In this document: piece by piece, positions 48,880 to 58,987 of the stretch
Layout: each line of letters begins with the position of its first letter
Position numbering within the stretch: position 1 is the first letter of the stretch
Assembly: GCA_951213105.1 (NCBI GenBank)
Contig: OX578142.1
Coordinates: 6,278,649 to 6,342,648, forward strand
Source of the DNA: Amaurobius ferox
Taxonomy: Eukaryota > Arthropoda > Arachnida > Araneae > Amaurobiidae
DNA: 64,000 nucleotides
Direction: 5' to 3'
Notes under the pieces: generated by a model
The model's database searches: none
Told to the model about the DNA's origin: nothing
The model's input: the letters and a program-made list of their open reading frames with translations, nothing else
Translations under genes and position numbers: made by a program

Positions 48880-51694
48880 GTGAACACCCATGTTTCTACT
48901 TCTAGGCTCCTCACTTTTTTAAGGTTGTAAATGGTTATATAACATATGCAGATGATAATTATAAGTAATTTGAAGGTTTTAACTTGTATCTGGGTGAATT
49001 TGGTGATTTTTTTATAATTTTTTTATGATTTTTTTCCATGACCATTCTATGAATCCCTATAAAGTGTGTTTTCTTGTTAAAAGACGGGGGTTTTACGTTG
49101 AACTACTGGGTATTTGGATGAACGTTGGGGCGAATCTGAATGTTTTATTACGGATTCTAGTTGCTATGGGTTACGTTTAGCGTGTGGTGAGGTAATGGCG
49201 GCAATTACTGGTCTCTCGGGGAGGGAGGGGGGGAAAGGGGTTTGTGTTATTCTGTGTTTTTTATGCTTGCAAGGGACGGTGCGTTGCTGTATTGTATAAG
49301 GGTTGTAGGTTTAAAGGCATTTTACTCTCGCAAAGGGATTTTCTTTAATTACTGTATAAAAAACTATTATTTTTTAAGATGTGGATCTATTTAATGTATC
49401 GATTACTATTATTAAAAGGATATAATCGAATATGATTTTAAACGAATTGTTTAATTTTTATCGGGTTTCTGTGTGTAATTACGTTAACGTGTATTAAGTT
49501 TAGCGGTAACCGTGATATAACTTTCACGTGACCTTGGCGGATGGATACACCAAGAACTCTTTAGAAATAAACTTGGGGTGACCTTGGCGGAAGAATATTC
49601 CAGGAACTATTTTTTATGGGTGGGCGTAGGTGGTCTTCAAGCAGCAATTTTATCATTCGAGACGGGGATTTCGTGCTGTTAAGACGTGTTTTAAGTTGCT
49701 CCCTACTACAAATATGTGTGCTTTATCTGTTAATATCGGAGGTGTTACCCCTGCTATTACTGACGATCCTATGCGTAATGCACCCTCTTTGAACAGGATT
49801 GGACATGAAAGTACTTGTTTCAATGTGATTTTATTCTACCATTTTATTAAACTTTGTATTATGATGTGTAAAAACTTTATTTAATTAATATTTTTATGAA
49901 TTTAATGAAATATGTTGAGGGTTTAGTATCAGGATATATTCCTTAACTTGATATCTTTGTTATTTCTAATGGGGTTAGTATAATGGATTCGCGATTACTT
50001 TATATAAGTGAATAAAATGTATTACATTGTTACAGAAAATGGCGCGTTTATACTAAAGTCTTGTATTTTTTATCCTTTGCAGGTATGTATTACTTGTGAT
50101 AAGTACTTTTCTAGAAAGGATGCCTTAGCAAGACATATGAAGATTCATTCTGATGATGATGCCTTGAATTATCGATGTAAAGTGTGCGAATGTGCATTTG
50201 TTCGTAAGGAAGACTTGACTAGACATGCGAATATGCATTCCCCAGTGTGTAAGTTCAAGTGTTCAATACAGTTTACCGGACGGGATAGCCTGAAGCGCCA
50301 TCTGATACTTCATCTGAAGAATGGTATAAAATGCAAGCATTGTGAACAGATATTCAGCAAGAGAAGTGATGCCCGGCGCCATCAGCGTATTGAAAATGGT
50401 TCTAAAAAGAGAAAAACTACTGGTTTAGCCTCAACTTCTAATAAACGTCCCAAGATTACAGCGAAGAAGGGTTTAGATGTATTCTCTGTAAACACTCTGG
50501 AACCCACTGAAAGTGTAGAGGGGGATCTTATGCTATGATTTGATGAGATTCGCCCTCAGCTATTGAAGATATTAAAAGATGAATTTGGTGAATCTATTAA
50601 GTTGTATCTTATTGCGGTTGTGCAATTCATTCGTGACATTGCAAATGGCTAAGAGGTATCCAGCTGATATTTTAGAACAGATGTTGTGACAGAACTTCGT
50701 GATGATACCCCTCCCGACAATGTCGAAGAATCTTTTTCTAAAATCTTGAATTTATTCGAAGAATTTGTCAGTCGAGGCTCTGGATGGACTTTACAAACGA
50801 TGCGAAATATAGATGTTTTCAGTGCAAATTACAAGCCTCTTGCAGCTTCTAGCTATATACCCTTGCCAACAAAACTTTTAGCCAAGAAATATTTACTAAA
50901 TATTCGAAATGAAGACGAGAAATGTCTGGTGTGGTGCTTACTCGCTCACAAATACTATATATCTCGTGAAGATCATCCTTATCCTGTTATAGATTATCAA
51001 AGTTTTGAGAATGACATTAAACTTGGAAATATTCAATACCGTATCTCAGTTTGAAAATTCCCCAGATTGAAAAATTGAACAATATGCTGATAAATGTGTA
51101 TGTATATGAAGATGAAGACATTTTACCTTTTCAGATATCCAAACGTGAAGATGAAGACTGCCTTAATTTACTGCTGATTAGTGTTGAAGATAAACAACAC
51201 TATGCACTGATTAGGAATATATCACGCTTGTTGGGAGATATAACTAAACACAATGGAGCCCAATATGTATGTTATAGGGTACAGTTACATACATAGAGTA
51301 CAGTTACATACACTATGTTTTAGAGTACATCGTTACAGTAGAGACGATCTTTTAGAAGATCACGCTCAATATTGCAAAGGGCATGCACCCCAGCGCATTA
51401 AAATGCCATCGGAAGATCAGAAATATCTCCAAATCACGAACAAACAGTATCAGCATTCCATTCCTTTTATCATTTATGCTGACTTTGAAGCCCTGATCGA
51501 TAAAGAATACACTACTAAACCCTCGAATATTAGATCTTACACGCATAGACTAGCGATTCATGAACCTTGTGGATACGCCTATGTTATCATAGGGCCTGAT
51601 GGAAAATGCCTGAAACAAGCTATTGTGTATCGAGGTGTCGACCCTGTGAATTATTTATTTAACAACTTGATAATGTAGAAACAGTATCTTGGAG
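48880..51694 (+). repeat. right arm of the internal palindrome of Polinton-2
   Basis: Inverted partner of 45829-48136. It covers the DNA upstream of the polymerase, a GT-AG segment (49775-50082), the zinc fingers and the start of the exonuclease domain. It is about 500 bp longer than the left arm because the left arm carries at least two deletions. Within it, 49528-49610 holds two copies of a 'gtgaccttggcgga' repeat. Confidence 0.87.
49775..50082 (+). other. probable spliceosomal intron in the Polinton-2 polymerase gene
   Basis: 308 bp starting GTAATG and ending with a pyrimidine tract and TTTGCAG, directly before the codons of the first zinc finger ('VCITCDKYFSRKDALARH'). The inverted copy at 47275 joins the flanks ('cctatgc' + 'gtatgtatt') without it, exactly at these GT/AG borders. 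A deletion between two GTA triplets would give the same product, so splicing is likely but not proven. The exon upstream is hard to define: the frame that fits the finger reads 'LPLLLLTILC', while another frame ('NMCALSVNIGGVTPAI') looks more protein-like. Confidence 0.55.
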
Positions 51695-51812
51695 AGAAAT
51701 TGCGTTAAGTTAAACCACTGCGAATGACTAAGGAGAATGAGATTGACTTTGAAAGAGCTACACATTGTAACGTGTGCCATCGTGAACTGAAAACAGATCG
51801 TGCGCGTGATCA
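50083..51812 (+). pseudogene. Polinton-2 DNA polymerase, 5' part (zinc fingers to endonuclease-like motif)
   Basis: N-terminal half of a type B DNA polymerase. Four C2H2-type fingers lie at 50089-50400 (one degenerate, one C2HC), then a basic linker ('GSKKRKTTG', 'SNKRPKITAKKG'), 'DEIRPQLLKILKDEFGE', 'FVSRGSGWTLQTMRNIDVF' with the 'CLVWCLLAHKYYIS' block (50770-50970), a degraded zinc-finger stretch with H/C residues near 51310-51380, exonuclease motif 'IIYADFEALID' (51470-51500), and an endonuclease VII-like motif 'HCNVCHRELKTDRARDHNH' that is cut by the hAT insertion at 51820. Stops at 50536-50538, 50650 and 51678, and frameshifts near 51050, 51280 and 51680, make it a pseudogene. Continues at 55389. 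Confidence 0.88.
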
Positions 51813-51820
51813 CAATCATG

Positions 51821-54800
51821 CAGGGCCGATCCTAGCCGGTGTGCAGCGTGTGCACCGCAAGCGGGCGGCCAAAACAAGGGGCGGCCGCATATAGTTCTAT
51901 CAATCAAGCAAAATTTTTTAAAACTTATAATAAGTCGAATAAGTATGCTGAATTTTAAATAGTTATTGAAAAATCAAAATAAGTCCCATAGTTTAAGAAA
52001 AATAGAATGTTAGTGCACAGTGTGTTGGTCCATTGTCCATTAATGTCTACTCTTTACACACATCCTTCATTTGATAGCGAAATTCGTGGCAGAGCTGGTA
52101 ATACGGCATAGAAAAGGAAACCAAATTTTAAATTTCTATCTAAAAATATAACCAAGGGGCATATTGTTGAGACGCCTAAGGATGGTTCGTTCCACTGTGC
52201 GGCGGCTTATTTATGTATACCACGGTCGGCACGCGGCTCGCAGATCAATGGTCAAAAGAAACTTTATTTTAGCGGTCTCCTTTGTAAATTAGAACTGAAT
52301 TATTTCGGCAAAGTTAACACTTTCGCGAAGGCGGCATTCCGGAACTGCGGCGGCCCAAAGGACGGAGCGCTTCTTTTTCGAACTGTTCCTAGGAGACGGC
52401 AATTTTATTGCGCTAAGCCTAACTCTCGAAAAAAATTCACTAAAAATCACCCGTTCAACACATTTTCAGGAATAAAGTTATACTATTTTCAGGAATAAAG
52501 GAAATTCTTATTTTCTATTTAATGCATATTTTTCTTTCAAATTTTCTTTTATCAAAATATTAAAAATTTTAGCGTATTAAAAATAACTTACCTTGAATAA
52601 AATAGTTGTCAGTTAATCAGGAGTGTATATAGATTTAAATCAGTTATCAGGAGTGTATACAGATTTAAATTTTGAAACTAATGCATCTAAAACGGGTTTC
52701 TATTTATCTAGTTTTTAGGCATTACTATCAAGAGTAAAATGAAGGTAACTTAATATTCTTGGCCTAACATTTTAACGAAAAAATATTGATTTATTGGTAG
52801 AACATGGTCCCAAACAAGTAGCAAATTTTAAATTTCCGGTCGATGAGAGTGGCAGAAAATTTAGCTGTTCATATTATAACAAAACTTTAGTGAACGGGGA
52901 GAAAATAAATCGCGCGTGGCTCTGATATCCCATAAAACTAAATCGTATTTTTTGTTTTGCATGTAAATTGTTTGGTAAAGATAGTTCAACACAACTCGTA
53001 AGTACTGACTGGCTTTTCTGATTGGCGTCATTGTTCGGATTACCTTAATAAGCATTGAAAACACTCTAAAACACGTAAACTCTTATAAGATCAAGGTGCG
53101 AAATAAAGACGAAGCTGGAAAATAATTGTACTATTGACGCGGAACAACAAAATGTTTACAATCCAGAGAAAAAGCGATGGCGCGCCATCATTGAAAGAAT
53201 GATTGCTGTAGTACAATTTTTAGCCAGTCAAAATTTGGCATTCAGAGGAACTAGTACGAAGTTGTATCATAGAGATAATGGTAATTTTTTAAAGGCTGTG
53301 GAGATGTTGGCCAAATTTGATCCAGCTATTTCAGAACACCTTAATAATATCAGGAAATACAAAGATAACAAATCACGTATTCCACACTACTTAGGGCAGC
53401 ATTTTCAAAATGAAATAATTAATATTTTAGCCGAATCTATTCGTAATGAGATAACACGCATTGTCAAAAAAGCCAAATATTACACTATAATTCTCGACTC
53501 TACACCAGATATTAGCCACACAAAACAAATAATGTTTGTAATTAGATGTGTGAACACTACTGATGGTAAGGTAGATATTTTATAATTTTTTCTAGGATTT
53601 TTTCCAGTAACTAATACCACTGGAGAAGGTCTGTGCAATTTTCTATTAGAGAAGCTATTACCTAGTCTGCAGCTCGAAGTTAAAGATATATGGGGTCAGG
53701 GCTACAACAATGGATCGAACATGAAGGGGAAAAATATAGGGCTTCAGAAACGGATTCTCGATATCAATCCTAGAGCATTATACGTGCCGTGTGCGGCTCA
53801 TACATTAAATCTCGTCGTTAATGACGCTGCCAGCTCCAGTGGTGAAATTTCTGGGGTTTTTTATATGGTACAAAAGGTATATAATTACTTTTCTGCGTCC
53901 TCATATCGATGGGATTTACTAAAAAAATACGTGAAAAGTCTAACTTTAAATCCATTAAGTGAAACAAGGTGGGAAAGTCGTATCAGTACTATTAGACCTC
54001 TAAAACAAGACCTAAAAACATTATTACCGCATTAAATGCCTTAATTGAAGATACCACCAGAGACATGAAAACAAAAATGGGTGCTGAATCAATAATTAAA
54101 AGTCTTGAAGCATTTAAATTTTTGTGTTCAATTTTAATTTGGGATGATTTATTATCAAGAATTGATGTATTGAGTAAAATGCTTCAAAATCCTAAATTAA
54201 ACATCGCGGAATGCATTGAAGGCTTAGATAATCTTAAAAAATATTTAGTTTCCCAAAGATCTGACGATAATTTTAAACTATTTGTCGATTCAGCAACAAC
54301 ACTTGCTAGAGATTTAGGTATTGATCCCGAATTTCCCATGTCGAAGCTCAGGATAAAGGTCCCTTTATTTGATTACGAGGGCAGTGATGAACCAGTTTCA
54401 AATCCCTTCCAGCAATTCAAGACTGCTTTCTATTTTGCAATTCTTGATCACGCGATCTCTTCGGTAAATGAAAGATTTACCTTATTATCTGAGTGCCATT
54501 CAATATTCTGCGTTCTGTATGAGTTTCACAACATTTCTAATGATGATCTCATGAAAGCCTGCATGGACTTAGATATTCAGTTACAGGTACAGGAGGAAGG
54601 AAGTATTGTGAAAGATATAGACAGTATACAACTCTTTAATGAAATAACTTGATTCAAAGATATTTTTCCAGGTAAAAAGCAGCCAATTGAGATATTAGAA
54701 ATTATAGTCAAAAATGAACTCATTCCCTGTTTTCCAAATTTTGCTCTAGCAATAAGAAATTTTTTAACCTTACCTGTTTCTGTGGCTTCAGGTGAAAGAA

Positions 54801-55380
54801 GTTTCAGTAAATTAAAAATTATTAAAAACTACTTGAGAAATAATATGACAGAAGAAAGGCTTTCAGATTTGGGCATCTTCTCTATTCAATCCGAAATCTC
54901 TGAAAAAATTGGTTTCACCGAAATTATTGAAAAATTTTCTTCTCAGAAAGCCAGAAAAGTTATTTTATAGTTAATTATTAGGTAGTCTTTGTACTAGAAG
55001 GACTGATTTATATACTATTCGTTTCACGAGATTTATGCTTTAGAACTTTTTTTATTAGATTATATTTTCTGAGTAAATACTGTTGTTTTGCATTTCTAAT
55101 TATAAAATGTCTATTTTTATTTCAAAGGTAATATTTTTGTTTGTTTATAAATTTGTTAAAGTATTTTGTCGCTATTATAACCTATTAGCTGGCCAAAAAA
55201 TAAAGTTTTGCACTTCAAATTTTATTTGCATTTTTATTAATGTTTTACTTTTTACTCTTATACAGGTAGATGAATTTATAACGTCAACGTTAAGTGTTAG
55301 TCAAAATATGAAAAATTCTCTAGAGGGGCGGCACATTAGGTCTTTGCACACGGGCGGCAGACACCCTAGGATCGGCCCTG
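51821..55380 (+). mobile_element. hAT transposon, 3.56 kb, inside the Polinton-2 polymerase gene
   Basis: Perfect 15-bp terminal inverted repeats CAGGGCCGATCCTAG / CTAGGATCGGCCCTG (51821-51835 and 55366-55380), flanked by the 8-bp duplication CAATCATG (51813-51820 and 55381-55388). The insertion falls in the 'RDHNH' codons of the polymerase. Subterminal DNA is unusually GC-rich ('gggcggcc', 'ggggcggccgc'). Carries one broken transposase gene. 51836-52800 and 54971-55365 are non-coding. Confidence 0.96.
52800..54970 (+). pseudogene. hAT transposase, DUF4371 plus hAT dimerisation type, broken
   Basis: Resembles the 'zinc finger MYM-type protein 1-like' transposases. The N-terminal TTF-type zinc-finger region (52800-53060; 'FSCSYYNKTL', 'FCFACKLFGKD') is cut by stops and frame changes. 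The DUF4371/RNase H part is at 53199-54035: 'TIILDSTPDISHTKQ' keeps the first catalytic Asp, but the expected Asp after Tyr in the 'GYDN'-type motif is Asn ('GQGYNNGSNM', codon AAC at 53706-53708). A TAA follows 'KVDIL' at 53583-53585; one frameshift lies near 54030 and a TGA at 54650-54652. The C-terminal dimerisation block 'ASGERSFSKLKIIKNYLR' is at 54785-54840. With these lesions it cannot be active. Confidence 0.9.
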
Positions 55381-55388
55381 CAATCATG

Positions 55389-57208
55389 TGACTGGGGCCT
55401 ATAGAGTTGCCCTACATAATGCCTGTAATCTTAACTATTGGCAAACTATTAATATTCTTGTAGTGTTTCATAATCTTAAGAATTATGATGCATACTATAT
55501 TATGCTGAGTTTTGTGAAATTGCAAGATCATAAAATTGATGTGATAGCCACTAATATTGAAAAATACATATATTTTAAGATTTCAAAGAAAGAGGAGCCC
55601 CGTGTCTGTTTATAATTTATTGACAGACTATAGTTTTTAAATGCTTCCCTTGAAAAGCTAGTTTCCAATTTAGACTTGAGTGAATTTCATATTCTCAGAG
55701 AACATTTTCCTGATATAGTGCAACAGAATGCTCTTATTAGGAGAGGAGTGTACACCGATAGCTATATGACATCCTTTCAAAAATTTGATGAAAATGTATT
55801 CCCTCCCCATGCTGCATTTCATAATGATATTAAAGGTGAAGATATTAAGAGTGAAGATTATCGGCATGCCCAAACTGTATGGGATACCATTTATATAATG
55901 AACTTGGGAGAATACCACGACCTGTATGTGAAAACAGATGTATTACTATTAACCGATGTATTTTAGAATTTTCGAAAAATTTGTAAGAACTATGATTTAG
56001 ACGTCGCTCATATGATGACTGCCCCAGGACTGGCTTATCAGGCCTCTTTAAAAATGACTAGGCAAACCCTAGAACTACTCTCAGATGAAAATATGCTGCT
56101 CTTTATAGAACGAGGGATTCGAGGTGGTATATGTATGATTAGCCAGCTTAGATCCGAGGCTAATAATCGTTATTTGGAAAATTACGATTCTACTAAGCCC
56201 GATAAGCACATTATCTATCTTGATGCCAATAACCTATATGCTTGGGCCTCGTCTGAACCACTGCCCTATGATGGTTTTGAGTGGATATCAACAGAAAATT
56301 TGAATGAATCCTGGATAATGAGCCTAAAGGATAATGCCCAAGAGGGGTATATATTTGAAGTGGATCTGGAGTATCCTGAATCCTTACATGATTACCATAA
56401 TGAATACCCCCTAGCTTCTGAAAGGGTGAAGACATTTTTAAATTGCTCAATAACGCTGTGTTTGGATAAACGATGGAGTATCTTTGAAATCGAGTGAATA
56501 TAGATCTAGTAAATTCTTCAAAGCGGGCGCTGAAGATGGTGGCATCCCCAGCTTATAGAGCTAGCAGAATTTTTAGTGAAGATCTGGTGGGTGTTGAACG
56601 CGTAAAGAGTTTTTTTTTAATGAATCGTCCTATATATGCTGCCTTTACTATCTTGGAGTTATCTAAACTCCTGATGTATGAGTTTCATTATAAACATATT
56701 AAAAGCCAATATGATGAAAAACTTCGCTTCTCTTCACCGATAATGATTCATTAGCATATGAAATCCAAACTGCTGATATTTATGAAGATATGAACCAGCA
56801 TAAACAACTGTATGATTTTTCTGACTATCCCAATGATCATCCCCTCTTCAGTGAAGACAAAGAAAAACGTATTGGATATTTTAAAGATGAACTGAATTCA
56901 ACCCCCATTCAAGAGTTTATAGAACTTAGACGTAAAATGTACTCTATTCTACCATCTGCTGAAAAAAAAGAGCTAAATAGGTTTCTGCACATGTGGTTGC
57001 ATGGAAAATTACACACATTAATTATATACAATGTCTGTTGAGTGTTATGCCTACCATGGAAGAGCAGATTAGAATTGATAGCAGCCATCATAAACTATTC
57101 ACTGTATGCCAGAACAAGGTGGCTTTTTCACCCATTGACGATAAAATATATTTACACGAGGATGGCATTACAAGGTATGCCTACGGATACTTTAAAATAA
57201 AAAAATAA
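55389..57208 (+). pseudogene. Polinton-2 DNA polymerase, 3' part (palm to C-terminus)
   Basis: Resumes after the hAT element with 'VTGAYRVALHNACNLNY' and 'FHNLKNYDAYYIML' (exonuclease motif II region). Exonuclease III '[18 protein letters not shown]' is followed at once by TAG (55964-55966). Then 'RGIRGGICMISQLRSEANN' and palm motif A 'IYLDANNLYAWAS' (56214-56250). Between 'PLASERVKT' and the motif B remnant 'NNAVFG' (56444) about a hundred residues normally present are missing, and a stop replaces the Lys after 'VFG'. Motif C reads F-T-D-N-D-S (56733-56750) rather than DTDS, next to a frameshift. The C-terminus is typical: 'NKVAFSPIDDKIYLHEDG', then 'YAYGYFKIKK' at 57208. Confidence 0.9.
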
Positions 57209-57249
57209 AAAAGGAAGGAAGAAAAAAAGAGTAGGAAAAGAAAAATTGA

Positions 57250-57335
57250 GATTGTGGCGGTGTATCCTATACATCGGGTGTCGGTGGGCCCACAATTAAA
57301 AAAATATAATATATTTTTCTAACAGCATCTAATTT
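57250..57335 (+). repeat. diverged satellite-like monomer fragment in Polinton-2
   Basis: Downstream of the polymerase stop and before the right terminal repeat. 'tgtggcggtg', then 'atcgggtg', 'tgggcccacaa' and 'taaaaaaatataatatatttt' line up in order with the satellite core (tgtggcggtg...accgggtg...tgggggcacaa...taaaaaaataaatattttt). Both stems of the core fold are kept with different bases: ATTGTGG/CCACAAT (57251-57257 with 57290-57296) and GGTGTAT-cct-ATACATC (57259-57275). Same orientation relative to the polymerase as the monomers in Polinton-1. Confidence 0.6.
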
Positions 57336-57357
57336 ATTAAAGAGACATTACTGCATT

Positions 57358-57958
57358 TGGATAGCTGAAAACAGGTATCTATGATTATTGAGATACACAC
57401 ACCCTCCAATAGAGTCAATCACGCGATTCTACTACTTTGAAAACATGTTTTTCTCATTTTTTTCAAGTAAAAAGTGTGTTTTTGAAAAAAATCGCAAAAA
57501 TGTTAATTTTTTCCAAAACCACATTTTGGTAACACTTTTGCAAAAACGCACATTTTTTTTATAAAAAATGCACAAAAGTGTGAAAACCAATGTTATTTCC
57601 CATACAGAAATCAAACAATCTCATAAACTCAACTTGTAAAAAAAACGCAAATATTTGTTGTTTTGTAACGTTTTTGAAACTTTTTGAGAAAAAACGCTAA
57701 AAATGACACATGTTTGAAAATATAAAAAAATAAATAAATAACAACAGCAATACTTTATACGTTCTAAACTCTACTCTCTTCTCTGACGTCATCTTATGGA
57801 ACTGTGTCGCCCCACGCCGACTTCTGAGGATCCCCATGAATGGGACTTTACCACCGCCACTGTTGATGCACCCATTTTCTGGCCTCGGAGGGTTCCCATG
57901 TTAAAGTATAGGGTTCCACCGCCACCAAGTGGCACAGAACTCTGCCTATCCCCCTACT
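57358..57958 (-). repeat. Polinton-2 right terminal inverted repeat
   Basis: Inverted copy of 45229-45828; inner limit at 'ttggatagctg' (57358-57368), outer end CCCCCTACT at 57950-57958, followed by the target duplication ATTGTG. Confidence 0.92.
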
Positions 57959-57964
57959 ATTGTG

Positions 57965-58053
57965 AATAGACGATTGTAAATATTGGAAGAATCACGAATA
58001 TTAAAATTCTTTTGTGGGAAGAACTTTATGTCAAACGTCTATGTCAGTATGAT
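57965..58053 (+). repeat. satellite monomer fragment between Polinton-2 and the foldback element
   Basis: Continues the monomer interrupted at 45228 ('aatagacgattgtaaatattgg' type) up to the 'cagtatgat' block, where the foldback element enters. Confidence 0.9.
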
Positions 58054-58074
58054 GAGCAATGCCGGTTCCGGACA

Positions 58075-58252
58075 TAATCCCGACAGCCGAAATCCCGACA
58101 AACCAGAATCCCGACAGCCGAAATCCCGACAAGAAATAATCCCGACAGGGTCGAAATCCCGACAAGTCAAAATCCCGACAAGGTCGAAATCCCGACAAGC
58201 CAAAATCCCGACAAGGTCGAAATCCCGACAAGCCAAAATCCCGACAGCCGAA
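58075..58252 (+). repeat. minisatellite of 'aatcccgacaag' units, left arm
   Basis: About ten units of 16-18 bp alternating 'gaaatcccgacaaggtc' and 'aaaatcccgacaagcc'. The same array occurs inverted at 58789-58965. Long open frames on both strands here only reflect the repeat. Confidence 0.93.
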
Positions 58253-58788
58253 ACCCACTCTTGCACAGACTAATACAATACTAAGGCGGTCATCGCAGTG
58301 ACGTCACTAGGGTTAGAATTTATTAATCAGCCCCCCCCCCCCCACCACATGCGCTGGACTCACGCTGGGCCCACGCACATGGCTCTCTACGCCTATATGT
58401 ATAGCTTGATCAAAATTATCGGCGTTTTTACATCTCTACATTTTACAAATTAATAGTTTTAATCACTAAATCCTAACAATTATGCCATTACTGAAATAAA
58501 TTTTGGCAAATTGAAATGACAAAGATTAAAATGATATAACAGGTCGGTATAAGATTTAGGAAATTCATTTTATTAAAAAAGAAAAAAAACACTTACACAT
58601 TCTGCATACGTTCAAATAGCATATTCAAATAGCATATGGCTATTGTCGTAGCAAGCGGATGGAGACAAGAGGGAGCGTGAGTCCAGCGCATGTGCGTGGG
58701 GGGGGGGGGGCTGATTAGTAAATTCTAACCCTTGTGACGTCACTGCGAAGACCGCCTTAGTGTTGTATTAGTCTGTGCAAGAGTGGGT

Positions 58789-58965
58789 TTCGGCTGTCGG
58801 GATTTTGGCTTGTCGGGATTTCGACCTTGTCGGGATTTTGGCTTGTCGGGATTTCGACCTTGTCGGGATTTTGACTTGTCGGGATTTCGACCCTGTCGGG
58901 ATTTTGGCATGTCGGGATTTCGGCTGTCGGGATTCTGGCTTGTCGGGATTTCGGCTGTCGGGATT
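58789..58965 (-). repeat. minisatellite of 'aatcccgacaag' units, right arm (inverted)
   Basis: Reverse complement of the left array with almost the same order of unit variants, so the two arrays were copied together as an inverted pair and did not expand independently. Confidence 0.93.
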
Positions 58966-58987
58966 ACGACCCAGACCCGAGCAATGC

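Larger units (their letters stand above)
45229..57958 (+). mobile_element. Polinton-2: palindromic, internally rearranged Polinton
   Basis: 12.7 kb with ~600-bp terminal inverted repeats beginning AGTAGGGGGATAGG and ending with the complement, flanked by the 6-bp target duplication ATTGTG (45223-45228 and 57959-57964) inside a satellite monomer; AG-type ends and 6-bp duplications are Polinton hallmarks. The right half carries a type B DNA polymerase gene on the plus strand, split by a hAT element. The left half is an inverted, deleted copy of the polymerase 5' region. No integrase, capsid, ATPase or protease gene is visible, so it was probably mobilised by enzymes from another copy. Confidence 0.93.
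58063..58978. mobile_element. foldback/MITE-like element with minisatellite arms, 916 bp
   Basis: Flanked by the 9-bp direct repeat GAGCAATGC (58054-58062 and 58979-58987; 8 or 9 bp can be duplication). Inverted arms of about 310 bp (58063-58370 and 58675-58978), each made of an outer array of ~17-bp units around 'aatcccgacaag', then a unique part ('gacgtcact', 'gggttagaattta-taatcagcccccc', 'catgcgctggactcacgct'). The ~300-bp centre is AT-rich and has no ORF. The neighbouring satellite monomer is continuous if the element is removed. Non-autonomous; an 8-bp duplication would suit a hAT-type transposase, but the family is unproven. Confidence 0.85.

Noticed and set aside
58075..58252. CRISPR-like array of short repeats
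   Set aside because: Units are head-to-tail with no unique spacers, are mirrored in an inverted arm, and the DNA is eukaryotic.
58031..58273. Open frames of repeated SRQAKIPTRSK or CRDFDLVGIL peptides
   Set aside because: They read through the ~17-bp minisatellite of the foldback element on both strands; pure repeat translation.
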